From: GCA-2715645 sp042095375
GTDB taxonomy: Bacteria; Bacteroidota; Bacteroidia; Cytophagales; MED-G16
Assembly: GCA_042095375.1 (NCBI GenBank)
Contig: JBELBJ010000004.1
Span: 1 to 64,000, forward strand
Direction of reading: 5' to 3'
DNA length: 64,000 bases
The notes below the pieces were generated by a model. The model was not told where the DNA came from. It made no database searches and was given only the letters and a program-made list of their open reading frames with translations. Of the stretch, positions 36,901 to 43,745 are shown piece by piece (position 1 is the first letter of the stretch; each line of letters opens with the position of its first letter). A program made the position numbers and the translations under genes.

Positions 36901-37801
36901 TAATATCTTCTCTGTGAACAATTATTGAATTTGACTCAGAATCAATAATAGTTTGAATATCTTCCTTTTGTATTTCATGATCTCTTTCTAAAATTACCTC
37001 ATTTCTATCAACAGAAATTAATTCACCGGTATCCTCATCTACAAAATCTTCAATCCATGTCCTTAAAACACGTGCTGCAAGTTTTCTACCAATAATAGAT
37101 TTTAAATTTGACTTTGAAACAATTACCTCTTCTGATAAGTTAAAGATATCTAAGATATCTTTATCTGTACCGAAGCCAATAGCTCTTAATAATGTAGTGA
37201 TTGGAAATTTCTTTTTTCGATCTATATAAGCATACATTATATTGTTTACATCAGTAGCAAATTCAATCCAAGAACCTCTAAATGGAATAATTCTTGCTGA
37301 ATATAAAGGTGTCCCATTAGTATGTTTACTTTGAGCAAAAAATACTCCTGGAGATCTATGAAGTTGAGACACAACAACTCTTTCAGCACCATTTATTACA
37401 AATGATCCTTTCAAGGTCATGTAAGGAATATTTCCTAAAAAAACTTCTTGTTCAATTGTTTCAAAATCATCATTATCCTCATCATTACATATCAACCTTA
37501 ATTTTGCTTTAAGCGGTAAAGAATAAGTTAATCCCCTATCAACACATTCATTAACATTGTATTTGGGAGGATCAACTGTATAATCTACAAATTCTAAAAT
37601 AAAATTATCACGAGAATCAGAAATCGGAAAATTCTCCATAAAAACCTTATAAAGACCTTCATGTGTTCTATTTTCAGGAGCTGTTTCTAATTGGAAAAAA
37701 TCTTTGTAAGACTGTAACTGAACATCTAAAAAGTCAGGATAATCTAATATCCTTTTAATTTTAGAAAAGTCAATTCTTTTTGAAGTATTATTATTTTTCA
37801 A
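33923..37801 (-). CDS. rpoB: RNA polymerase beta subunit
   Basis: Forms the active-site cleft with beta'. The 1292 aa frame starts RIDFSKIKRILDYPDFLDVQ after a short polar leader and contains the rifampicin-pocket region (FFGTNQLSQFMDQTNPLAEI, HKRRMSALGPGGL), which looks wild type, and the C-terminal GGQRFGEMEVWALEAFGA. The first codon is TTG at 37801. No ATG lies before the conserved N-terminus, and a stop codon lies eight codons upstream, so TTG is the most likely start. It is 60 bp downstream of rplL; that gap holds no promoter I can support. Confidence 0.96.
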   Translation of the reverse strand: MKNNNTSKRIDFSKIKRILDYPDFLDVQLQSYKDFFQLETAPENRTHEGLYKVFMENFPISDSRDNFILEFVDYTVDPPKYNVNECVDRGLTYSLPLKAKLRLICNDEDNDDFETIEQEVFLGNIPYMTLKGSFVINGAERVVVSQLHRSPGVFFAQSKHTNGTPLYSARIIPFRGSWIEFATDVNNIMYAYIDRKKKFPITTLLRAIGFGTDKDILDIFNLSEEVIVSKSNLKSIIGRKLAARVLRTWIEDFVDEDTGELISVDRNEVILERDHEIQKEDIQTIIDSESNSIIVHREDINIAEYMTIFNTLKKDSSNSEKEALEEIYRQLRNSEAPDEETARDIIQNLFFSDKRYDLGEVGRYRINKKLGINDDFETRVLSKNDIILIVKYLITLINAKAVVDDIDHLSNRRVRTVGEQLYSQFGVGLARMSRTIKERMNVRDNEDFKPVDLINARTLTSVINSFFGTNQLSQFMDQTNPLAEITHKRRMSALGPGGLSRERAGFEVRDVHYTHYGRLCTIETPEGPNIGLISSLCVHAKVNNMGFIETPYRKVNKGKVDMSGNAFYLTAEDEDNSYIAQANADLKQSGQFKNSLVKTRYEGDFPLVKGQEIKYMDVAPNQIVSVAASLIPFLEHDDANRALMGSNMMRQAVPLMKPEAPIVGTGIESRVARDSRSTIVAEGKGKVTYVDSHKIEIVYDLNKDQKLVSFDDNDNRKTYDLVKFRRSNQDTCVNISPIVKIGDKVSKGQVLCQGFATDGGELALGRNLKVAFMPWQGYNFEDAIVISEKVVKDDIFTSLHIEEFKLEVRDTKRGQEEFTSELPNVSDEAVKNLDENGVVVEGSNVIEGDILIGKITPKGESDPTPEERLLRAIFGDKAGDVKDASLKGPPSLNGVVVGSKIFSRQKKDKESKKLIKKELDELKQNYSKSLNDLKSKLIGKFEILLKSKKSQDIYHKYGDLVIKKGTIFNKKNISEKLFPIDNIYYDKSSLNVPEESSLLNDIVLENWTDDDKINILVAKAVKNYIIKRNDLISIFKKENYSLEVGDELAPGIVQMAKVFVAKKRKLKVGDKMAGRHGNKGVVAKIVREEDMPFLEDGSSVDIVLNPLGVPSRMNIGQLYETALGWAGLELNKKYMTPIFDGATTEEVRKELKEAGLPEFGRTYLYDGMSGKKFDQPVTVGVIYMLKLGHLVDDKMHSRSIGPYSLITQQPLGGKAQFGGQRFGEMEVWALEAFGASHILQEILTIKSDDIIGRARAYESIVKGENMHKPNVPESFNVLVHELRGLSLEITMK

Positions 37802-37861
37802 TAGTATATATTTAAAGCTATTTAATTAAAAAAATATTCATTCATAAAAAAAATTAAGCTA

Positions 37862-38245
37862 TTATTTTAGCTCAACCTCTGCACCAGCTTCCTCTAATTG
37901 CTTCTTCGCTGTTTCTGCTTCATCTTTAGCAACGCCTTCTTTAACTGCTTTTGGAGCAGCATCAACTAAGTCTTTAGCATCTTTCAACCCTAAACCAGTA
38001 ATTTCTTTTACAAGTTTTACAATTGCTAATTTAGAAGCTCCAGCCGATTTTAATATTATATCAAAATTTGACTTTTCTTCAGTTGCTTCAGAAGAATCTG
38101 AACCACCAGATGAAGATGCTGATGAAACCACAGCTGCAGCTGCAGGTTCAATACCATATTCATCTTTTAAAATATTTGCTAATTCATTAACATCTTTCAC
38201 TGATAAATTAACAAGTTTTTCAGCTAACGATTTTATATCTGCCAT
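37862..38245 (-). CDS. rplL: 50S ribosomal protein L7/L12
   Basis: Stalk protein, present in several copies per ribosome, that recruits translation GTPases. The 127 aa show the N-terminal dimerisation helix (SLAEKLVNLSVKDVNELANI), an Ala/Ser hinge (AAAAVVSSASSSGGSDSSE) and the C-terminal domain with KLAIVKLVKEITGLGLKDAK. It is 19 bp after rplJ, which anchors it on the ribosome. Confidence 0.98.
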   Translation of the reverse strand: MADIKSLAEKLVNLSVKDVNELANILKDEYGIEPAAAAVVSSASSSGGSDSSEATEEKSNFDIILKSAGASKLAIVKLVKEITGLGLKDAKDLVDAAPKAVKEGVAKDEAETAKKQLEEAGAEVELK

Positions 38246-38264
38246 TTTATTATAATTTTAGTTT

Positions 38265-38801
38265 TTAATTATTTTTTTCTTCTAATTGTTTAATAACCCC
38301 AGAAAGTTTACTTTCTGCACCTTTTAAAGAACTTATAATATTTTTAATTGGTGATTTTAATAATGAAATTATACTCCCAATCAACTCATTTTTACTCTTT
38401 AACTTGCTTAAAGAATTTAAGTTTTCATCTCCTATATAAAATTCTAAATCAATAGAAGCTGCTTTTAACTTTAAGTAATCTTCACCAGTAATTTTTCTAA
38501 AATCTTTCAAGATTTTAGCTGGTTCACTAGGACTTAACTTAGAAAAAAGTATACCAGAAAATCCAGAAAGCACATCTTTATTAATTAATGGGGAAAAATC
38601 ATTTTCATTATTTTCTAAAGCTTTTTTAATAAATGAGTTTTTAACAACCTTATATTCAACATCTTTTTTAAAACATTTTTCTCTAAATTGATTTACTTGA
38701 GAAACTGAAAGACCTGAAGCGTCTGTAATATAAAATATATTATTATTATCAAATTTTTTAGATAAATTTTCAACTAACAATAGTTTATCCTCTTTATTCA
38801 T
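38265..38801 (-). CDS. rplJ: 50S ribosomal protein L10
   Basis: Stalk base protein that binds 23S rRNA and carries L7/L12 dimers on its C-terminal helix. The 178 aa contain NNIFYITDASGLSVSQVNQF and VEYKVVKNSFIKKALE in the rRNA-binding domain; the C-terminal helix (SPIKNIISSLKGAESKLSGV) leads into a short charged tail. It is 1 bp after rplA and probably autoregulated with rplL, as known in E. coli. Confidence 0.95.
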   Translation of the reverse strand: MNKEDKLLLVENLSKKFDNNNIFYITDASGLSVSQVNQFREKCFKKDVEYKVVKNSFIKKALENNENDFSPLINKDVLSGFSGILFSKLSPSEPAKILKDFRKITGEDYLKLKAASIDLEFYIGDENLNSLSKLKSKNELIGSIISLLKSPIKNIISSLKGAESKLSGVIKQLEEKNN

Positions 38802-38802
38802 A

Positions 38803-39501
38803 TTATAAATTATTTACTATTGATTTATCAATTCTAATAGAGCTACTCATAGTACTTGAAATAGAAATACTTTTAAAGTAAGTACCTTTAGTTGAAGCAG
38901 GCTTTAACTTAAGAATTGAGTCGATTAATTTAGAAGCATTTTCTTCAATTTTAATAGGAGAAAATGATACCTTAGCTATAGAAGAATGAATGATTCCATT
39001 TTTATCAACTTTATAATCAATTTTTCCACCTTTAACTTCTTTAATTGCTTTAGCAAGGTCATCAGTTACAGTTCCAGACTTAGGATTAGGCATTAATCCT
39101 CTTGGACCTAGAAATTTTCCAAGCTTACCTAAAGTTGGCATCAAAGATGGTTGAGTTATAATTATATCAAAATCAGTCCATCCACCTTCAATTTTTTTAA
39201 TGTATTCATCTAACCCAACTAAATCAGCCCCTGAACTTTTAGATTCTTCCTCTTTGTCTGGATTACATAGGACCAAAACTTTATTCTTTTTACCGTTACC
39301 ATGAGGCAATACAACAACTCCTCTTACCATCTGATCAGCTTTTTTTGGATCAACTCCAAGTCTAATATCCATATCAACTGATGCATCAAATTTTGCAAAT
39401 GAAATTTCTTTAATTAATTCAGAAGCACTTTTAAGTGAATAAAAATCATCAGTTTTATATCTTTCTAATCCTTTTTTTATATTTTTTGATATCCTACTCA
39501 T
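38803..39501 (-). CDS. rplA: 50S ribosomal protein L1
   Basis: Mobile L1-stalk protein that aids E-site tRNA release. I set the start at the ATG at 39501 (MSRISKNIKKGLERYKTDDF), giving 232 aa, the family length. The frame extends to 39573, but the extra 24 residues are unconserved and would overlap rplK by 59 bp. GNGKKNKVLVLCNPDKEEE, MPTLGKLGKFLGPRGLMPNP and GTVTDDLAKAIKEVKGGKID are the L1 signatures. Confidence 0.96.
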   Translation of the reverse strand: MSRISKNIKKGLERYKTDDFYSLKSASELIKEISFAKFDASVDMDIRLGVDPKKADQMVRGVVVLPHGNGKKNKVLVLCNPDKEEESKSSGADLVGLDEYIKKIEGGWTDFDIIITQPSLMPTLGKLGKFLGPRGLMPNPKSGTVTDDLAKAIKEVKGGKIDYKVDKNGIIHSSIAKVSFSPIKIEENASKLIDSILKLKPASTKGTYFKSISISSTMSSSIRIDKSIVNNL

Positions 39502-39514
39502 TTTCTTAATTAAT

Positions 39515-39955
39515 TTAATTATTTGGAAAGTCGCCTTTAACTTTAACTCCCATACTCCTTGCCGTTCCAGCAATCATCTTCATTGCAGATTCAATTTTAA
39601 ATGAATTTAAATCTTTCATTTTTGTCTCAGCGATAGATTTAACTTGACCCCAACTGATTGATCCTATCTTATTAATATTAGATTGATCTGATCCTTTCTT
39701 TTTATTGGCAGCTTCAAGAATTAAAACAGAAGCTGGTGGTGTTTTGATAACAAAATCAAAAGATTTATCCTTATAAATTGTAATTACAACTGGTAATACC
39801 TGTCCTTTTTTATCTTCACTTCTAGCATTAAATTGATTGCAAAATTCCATTATATTCAAACCTTTACTTCCTAACGCAGGACCTACAGGAGGTGAAGGAT
39901 TTGCTTGTCCACCTCGAATTTGTAACTTAAGATATGTATCAATTTGTTTAGCCAT
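39515..39955 (-). CDS. rplK: 50S ribosomal protein L11
   Basis: Protein of the GTPase-associated centre and thiostrepton-binding region. The 146 aa contain KLQIRGGQANPSPPVGPALG, FCNQFNARSEDKKGQVLPVV and the C-terminal signature AMKMIAGTARSMGVKVKGDF. It directly abuts nusG (its ATG is next to the nusG stop), so translation is likely coupled. Confidence 0.98.
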   Translation of the reverse strand: MAKQIDTYLKLQIRGGQANPSPPVGPALGSKGLNIMEFCNQFNARSEDKKGQVLPVVITIYKDKSFDFVIKTPPASVLILEAANKKKGSDQSNINKIGSISWGQVKSIAETKMKDLNSFKIESAMKMIAGTARSMGVKVKGDFPNN

Positions 39956-40507
39956 CTAATTTGTTTTTTCAACTTGATAGTAGTTTAACTCAACTGGTGT
40001 ACTTCTTCCAAAAATTTTGACTGTAACATTAATTTTTTTCTTTTCTTCAAATATTTCTGAAATATTCCCAGTAAAACCGTTAAAAGGACCATCCATAACT
40101 TTTACACCTTCACCAACTACAAAAGATGTTAAAGATGAAGCTTCATCCATTTTAGACTCATCTACTTTTCCAAAAATTCTATTTATTTCATCTTCACGTA
40201 ATGGAATAGGAATTTTAGAAGCTCCTTTACCTGAGCCGAGAAATCCAATAACTCCGGGTATGTTATTAATTAGATGTTGTACTTCACCATGAGAAAAATC
40301 TGCTGAAACCAAAACATATCCAGGGAAATAGTTTCTCTCCTTAATTTTCTTTTTACCATCCCTCATAACATATATTTTTTCATTAGGAATTAGAACATCA
40401 GGAATAAACTTTTCAAGCTTTTTTCTGACAATTTCTTTTTCTAAATATGTCTTTATTTTGTTTTCTTTGCCACTTATAGCCCTTATAACGTACCATTTTA
40501 CACTCAT
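39956..40507 (-). CDS. nusG: Transcription termination/antitermination factor NusG
   Basis: Binds RNA polymerase, suppresses pausing and couples transcription to translation. The 183 aa contain the NGN domain (KWYVIRAISGKENKIKTYLE, RNYFPGYVLVSADFSHGEVQ) and a C-terminal KOW domain (VVGEGVKVMDGPFNGFTGNI, residues ~128-180). It is 8 bp after secE. Confidence 0.97.
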   Translation of the reverse strand: MSVKWYVIRAISGKENKIKTYLEKEIVRKKLEKFIPDVLIPNEKIYVMRDGKKKIKERNYFPGYVLVSADFSHGEVQHLINNIPGVIGFLGSGKGASKIPIPLREDEINRIFGKVDESKMDEASSLTSFVVGEGVKVMDGPFNGFTGNISEIFEEKKKINVTVKIFGRSTPVELNYYQVEKTN

Positions 40508-40515
40508 ATTAATAA

Positions 40516-40707
40516 TTAAAAGGATTTATAAAAAACTGACATTAAATTTTCAAAACTTAAATCAATTAACCCAATAAAGATTGCAAAGATTAGAGAAGCT
40601 ACTAAAACTAATATTGAACTATTCTGTAAACTATTTAAACTTGGCCAAGATACTTTATGAATCATTTCTTCGTAAGACTGGGTAAGATAATTTATCAAGT
40701 TTATCAT
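40516..40707 (-). CDS. secE: Preprotein translocase subunit SecE
   Basis: Short single-span SecE that clamps SecY. The 63 aa have a cytoplasmic amphipathic segment with the conserved YEEMIHKVSWPSL and one transmembrane helix (SSILVLVASLIFAIFIGLID). It follows tRNA-Trp by 29 bp, an arrangement seen in many bacteria, and is 8 bp before nusG. Confidence 0.93.
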   Translation of the reverse strand: MINLINYLTQSYEEMIHKVSWPSLNSLQNSSILVLVASLIFAIFIGLIDLSFENLMSVFYKSF

Positions 40708-40736
40708 AATAAAAAAAAAAATTTAACTCCCGTTTG

Positions 40737-40809
40737 CACGGGTGGAGAGACTCGAACTCCCAGCCAACGGTTTTGGAGACCGCTACTCTACCAATTGAGC
40801 TACACCCGT
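40737..40809 (-). tRNA. trnW: tRNA-Trp (anticodon CCA)
   Basis: Read on the minus strand, the 73 nt fold as a cloverleaf. The acceptor stem is ACGGGTG with CACCCGT, the D arm GCTC...GAGT, the anticodon stem GCGGT/ACCGT closes the loop CTCCAAA (anticodon CCA), and the T arm has loop TTCGAGT. The discriminator base is G, as expected for tRNA-Trp. The 3' CCA is not encoded, so it must be added by CCA-adding enzyme. It lies between tuf and secE. Confidence 0.95.
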
Positions 40810-40839
40810 TTAAAGAACAAATGAAGGTCAAATGACCTG

Positions 40840-40871
40840 CAAATTTAGAGTAATTGTTTATATAATACAAA
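40840..40871 (-). promoter_or_regulatory. Promoter for tRNA-Trp-secE-nusG-rplK operon
   Basis: On the minus strand TTTG (40871-40868), 20 bp and TAAATTTG (40847-40840) fit the Bacteroidota -33/-7 consensus, 30 bp upstream of the tRNA-Trp 5' end. The -33 element lies in one arm of a 16-bp inverted repeat and part of the -7 element in the other. Confidence 0.65.
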
Positions 40872-40884
40872 CAATTACTCTAAA
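40844..40884 (-). repeat. 16-bp inverted repeat between tuf and tRNA-Trp
   Basis: TTTAGAGTAATTGTTT (40844-40859) is perfectly complementary to 40869-40884 around a 9-nt loop. It begins 18 bp downstream of the tuf stop on the minus strand, so it may terminate tuf transcription, but it lacks a long T tract. Because it holds promoter elements it could also be an operator. A second small palindrome, AGGTCAAATGACCT, lies at 40825-40838. Confidence 0.7.
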
Positions 40885-40901
40885 AGATAACCAAAAAAAT
40901 A

Positions 40902-42089
40902 TTAATCTAATATTTCAGTTACTTGTCCAGCTCCAACAGTTCTTCCTCCTTCTCGAATAGCAAATCTAAGCCCTTTTTCTAAAGCTACTCTATTAATCAA
41001 TTTTACTTCAATAGTAACATTGTCACCTGGCATAACCATTTCTATTTTTGCAGGAAGAGAGATTTCTCCAGTTACATCAGTAGTTCTTAAATAGAATTGA
41101 GGTCTATATTTCTTAAAAAACGGTGTATGTCTTCCACCTTCTTCTTTAGATAATACATATACTTCTGCTTTAAAATGTGAGTGTGGTGTCACAGAACCTG
41201 GCTTACAAATTATCATACCTCTTTTTATATCTTCTTTCTCAATTCCACGTAATAACATACCCGCATTATCACCAGCTTCACCTTTTGCAAGAATTTTTCT
41301 AAACATTTCTACACCAGTAATTGTAGACTTTAAGTCTTTAGCACCCATTCCAATGATATCAACAGCATCTCCAGTATTAACAGTACCTCTTTCAATTCTT
41401 CCAGTAGCAACAGTTCCTCTACCAGTTATAGAAAAAACATCTTCAACTGGCATAAGAAAATCTTTATCAGTTTCTCTTTCAGGTTGTGGAATATATTCAT
41501 CAACAGATTTCATAAGTTCCATAATTTTCTCAACCCATTTTTCTTCGCCATTTAAAGCACCAAGAGCTGAACCTTGTACTATTGGAATATCATCACCTGG
41601 AAATTCGTAAAAAGTAAGTAATTCTCTTACTTCCATTTCAACAAGTTCTAATAACTCAGCATCATCAACTAGGTCAACCTTATTAATAAACACTACTAAT
41701 GCAGGTACTCCTACCTGTCGTGCTAACAGAATATGCTCTCTTGTTTGAGGCATAGGACCGTCAGTCCCTGCAACAACAAGGATAGCACCATCCATCTGAG
41801 CAGCTCCAGTTACCATATTTTTAACATAATCAGCATGCCCAGGACAATCAACATGAGCATAATGACGATTTTCAGTTTCATACTCAACGTGAGCAGTATT
41901 AATTGTAATACCCCTTTCTTTTTCTTCTGGAGCATTATCAATTTGTTCGAAATCCTTTTTCTCTGCTAATCCCTTATCAGCCAATACTTTGGTAATAGCA
42001 GCAGTCAAAGTTGTTTTTCCATGATCAACATGACCTACAGTTCCAATATTAACATGAGGTTTTGATCTATCAAATGTTTCTTTAGCCAT
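40902..42089 (-). CDS. tuf: Elongation factor Tu
   Basis: GTPase that delivers aminoacyl-tRNA to the ribosome. The 395 aa length is normal. The G domain shows GHVDHGKTTLTAAIT (P-loop, about 18-32), DCPGHADYVKNM (switch II) and NKVDLVDD. Domains II and III follow, with GRGTVATGRIERG and RTTDVTGEISLP. It sits between tRNA-Thr and tRNA-Trp, as in many Bacteroidota, and has its own promoter at 42108-42137. Confidence 0.98.
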   Translation of the reverse strand: MAKETFDRSKPHVNIGTVGHVDHGKTTLTAAITKVLADKGLAEKKDFEQIDNAPEEKERGITINTAHVEYETENRHYAHVDCPGHADYVKNMVTGAAQMDGAILVVAGTDGPMPQTREHILLARQVGVPALVVFINKVDLVDDAELLELVEMEVRELLTFYEFPGDDIPIVQGSALGALNGEEKWVEKIMELMKSVDEYIPQPERETDKDFLMPVEDVFSITGRGTVATGRIERGTVNTGDAVDIIGMGAKDLKSTITGVEMFRKILAKGEAGDNAGMLLRGIEKEDIKRGMIICKPGSVTPHSHFKAEVYVLSKEEGGRHTPFFKKYRPQFYLRTTDVTGEISLPAKIEMVMPGDNVTIEVKLINRVALEKGLRFAIREGGRTVGAGQVTEILD

Positions 42090-42107
42090 AATTTTTAATT
42101 TTTAATA

Positions 42108-42137
42108 CAAATTTAATTCAATAAAATAATTTTTCAA
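42108..42137 (-). promoter_or_regulatory. Promoter for tuf
   Basis: On the minus strand TTG (42137-42135), 19 bp and TAAATTTG (42115-42108) match the -33/-7 consensus. It lies 18 bp before the tuf ATG and 23 bp after the tRNA-Thr 3' end, so tuf can be transcribed apart from the tRNA cluster. Confidence 0.7.
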
Positions 42138-42159
42138 TTATTTAAACTATCTTTTCCAG

Positions 42160-42212
42160 AGCCGATGACGGGAATTGAACCCGTGACCTCTTCCTTACCA
42201 AGGAAGTGCTCT
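42160..42212 (-). tRNA. trnT: tRNA-Thr (anticodon GGT), 5' part lost in the gap
   Basis: The visible 53 nt hold the end of the D arm (AGAGCA), the anticodon stem-loop CTTCC-TTGGTAA-GGAAG (anticodon GGT), the T arm ACGGG-TTCAATT-CCCGT and the 3' acceptor strand CATCGGC. About 20 nt of acceptor and D arm are missing where the Ns begin. No CCA is encoded. Confidence 0.85.
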
Positions 42213-42222
42213 NNNNNNNNNN
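42213..42222. other. Assembly gap (10 Ns)
   Basis: Ten Ns interrupt the tRNA cluster. The missing 5' part of tRNA-Thr plus the 3' part of tRNA-Tyr already need more than 10 nt, so the length is nominal. At least one further tRNA gene could be hidden here. Confidence 0.98.
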
Positions 42223-42296
42223 AGGATTCGAACCTGCGAAGACATAAGTCAACAGATTTACAGTCTGCCCCAGTTGGCCGCTTTGGTATCCCCCCC
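42223..42296 (-). tRNA. trnY: tRNA-Tyr (anticodon GTA), 3' end lost in the gap
   Basis: On the minus strand the gene opens with seven Gs of the acceptor stem. The anticodon stem-loop CAGA-CTGTAAA-TCTG gives anticodon GTA. A long variable arm follows (TTGACTTATGTCTTC, class II as expected for tRNA-Tyr), then the T arm GCAGG-TTCGAAT-CC, cut by the Ns. It is the first gene of the tRNA-tuf cluster. Confidence 0.85.
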
Positions 42297-42353
42297 TATG
42301 TAATAATAAAAAAGAATACCTTTTTTTTTGATATATAGAAGCTCAAAGGTTTG

Positions 42354-42384
42354 CAAAAATATAACCTTTTTTATTTTATTCAAA
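42354..42384 (-). promoter_or_regulatory. Promoter for the tRNA-Tyr/tRNA-Thr cluster
   Basis: On the minus strand TTTG (42384-42381), 19 bp and TATTTTTG (42361-42354) match the Bacteroidota consensus exactly, 57 bp upstream of tRNA-Tyr. It occupies the 178-bp gap shared with divergent pyrH. Confidence 0.75.
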
Positions 42385-42449
42385 TTTTCACAAATATATT
42401 ATTTTAATCATTTTTTTATTTATTTAGATATACATCAAAATTGAAATAT

Positions 42450-42457
42450 TATATTTG
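42450..42457 (+). promoter_or_regulatory. Possible -7 element for pyrH
   Basis: TATATTTG matches the -7 consensus TAnnTTTG and lies 17 bp before the pyrH ATG, giving a very short leader. No TTG is found at the usual 19-20 bp upstream, so this is a weak call in AT-rich DNA. Confidence 0.35.
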
Positions 42458-42474
42458 TGTCAAAATTCCTTAAT

Positions 42475-43179
42475 ATGAAGTTTAAAAGAGTTCTATTAAA
42501 AGTTAGTGGAGAAGCATTAATGGGAACTAAGAATTTTGGAATTGATCCTGTAAGATTAGAAAGTTATTCTAAAGAAATAAAAGAAATAAAGAATAAAGGA
42601 GTACAAATTGCAATAGTTATTGGTGGAGGAAATATTTTTAGGGGGATTGAATCAGAAAAAAGTGGAATAGAAAGAGTTCAAGGTGATTATATGGGTATGT
42701 TAGCTACATTAATTAATTGTATGGCATTACAAAGTCAATTAGAAAAAATAGGATGCGATACAAGACTCATGTCTGGATTTAATATTGATCAAGTATGTGA
42801 ACCTTTTATCAGAAGAAGAGCTATAAGACACTTAGAAAAAAATAGGATTGTGATTTTTGGTGCCGGATTAGGGAAACCTTACTTCACCACAGACTCTACA
42901 GCCAGTCTAAGAGCTATTGAAATAGAGGCTAACGTAGTTTTAAAAGGGACAAGAGTAGATGGTATATATTCATCAGATCCTGAAAAAGATAAAAATGCAA
43001 AAAAATTTACAGAAATAAGTTTTGATGATGTATATAAAAATAACCTTGGTATCATGGATATGACAGCCTTTACTTTGTGTAAAGAAAACAAATTACCAAT
43101 AATTGTTTTTGATATGAACAAACCAAAAAATCTAATATCAATAATTGAAGGCAAAAAAATTGGAACATTAGTATATTAA
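42475..43179 (+). CDS. pyrH: UMP kinase
   Basis: Phosphorylates UMP to UDP in pyrimidine nucleotide synthesis; a hexameric amino-acid-kinase-fold enzyme. With the ATG at 42475 (MKFKRVLLKVSGEALMG) the protein is 234 aa, the family length. A GTG at 42457 would add six residues that overlap a likely -7 promoter element. Motifs: LLKVSGEALMG, VIGGGNIFRG, DYMGMLATLIN and GTRVDGIYSSDPEKDKNA. It is followed 2 bp later by frr, the usual pyrH-frr pair. Confidence 0.96.
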   Translation: MKFKRVLLKVSGEALMGTKNFGIDPVRLESYSKEIKEIKNKGVQIAIVIGGGNIFRGIESEKSGIERVQGDYMGMLATLINCMALQSQLEKIGCDTRLMSGFNIDQVCEPFIRRRAIRHLEKNRIVIFGAGLGKPYFTTDSTASLRAIEIEANVVLKGTRVDGIYSSDPEKDKNAKKFTEISFDDVYKNNLGIMDMTAFTLCKENKLPIIVFDMNKPKNLISIIEGKKIGTLVY

Positions 43180-43181
43180 TT

Positions 43182-43742
43182 ATGGAAGAAATAAATAATA
43201 TTTTAGAAAAAACGAAAAAAACAATGGATAAATCTGTAGAATTTATGATCAAAGAGCTTTCTACCATCAGAGCTGGTAAAGCTAATCCAAATATTTTAAA
43301 TAATATTTCCGTTGATTATTATGGTAATATGACCCCGATTAATCAAATAGCATCTATAACTACGCCTGACCCAAAAACTATAATGATTAAACCGTGGGAC
43401 AAAAATATAATACCAGAAATAGAAAAATCAATAATGAATAGCGAAATGGGTCTAAATGCTCAAAATGACAGTGAAACTATAATTATTAATATACCTCCTT
43501 TAACCGAAGAAAGGCGTCTCATTTTGGTAAAACAAGTAAAAAATGAAGGAGAAAAATGTAAAATAAGCATTAGAAATATCAGAAAAGAATCAAATGATTC
43601 TATAAGAAAATTAAATGATGAAGGATTATCGGAAGATTCAATCAGATCTGGAGAAAATGAAATTCAAGAAATTACTAATTCATTTATAAATAAAGTTGAT
43701 AGTTTAATTAACACTAAAGAAAAAGAGATTCTCACTGTGTAG
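43182..43742 (+). CDS. frr: Ribosome recycling factor
   Basis: With EF-G it splits post-termination ribosomes. The 186 aa form the three-helix bundle plus small domain: ELSTIRAGKANPNILNNISV, TPDPKTIMIKPWDKNIIPEI, NIPPLTEERRLILVKQVKNE and ISIRNIRKESNDSIRKL. It forms an operon with pyrH and is convergent with nadD, 3 bp apart. Confidence 0.97.
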   Translation: MEEINNILEKTKKTMDKSVEFMIKELSTIRAGKANPNILNNISVDYYGNMTPINQIASITTPDPKTIMIKPWDKNIIPEIEKSIMNSEMGLNAQNDSETIIINIPPLTEERRLILVKQVKNEGEKCKISIRNIRKESNDSIRKLNDEGLSEDSIRSGENEIQEITNSFINKVDSLINTKEKEILTV

Positions 43743-43745
43743 TTT

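Noticed and set aside
39502..39573. Upstream extension of rplA into rplK
   Set aside because: A normal-length L1 starts at 39501, 13 bp after the L11 stop; the extension is unconserved.
40655..40870. 71 aa ORF across tRNA-Trp and the secE start
   Set aside because: It reads through a tRNA gene and its promoter; the residues over the tRNA (GCSSIGRVAVSKTVGWEFES) are the typical translation artefact of a tRNA.
42391..42398. Second TATATTTG on the minus strand before tRNA-Tyr
   Set aside because: No TTG at the correct spacing; the element at 42354-42384 is a full match and nearer the gene.
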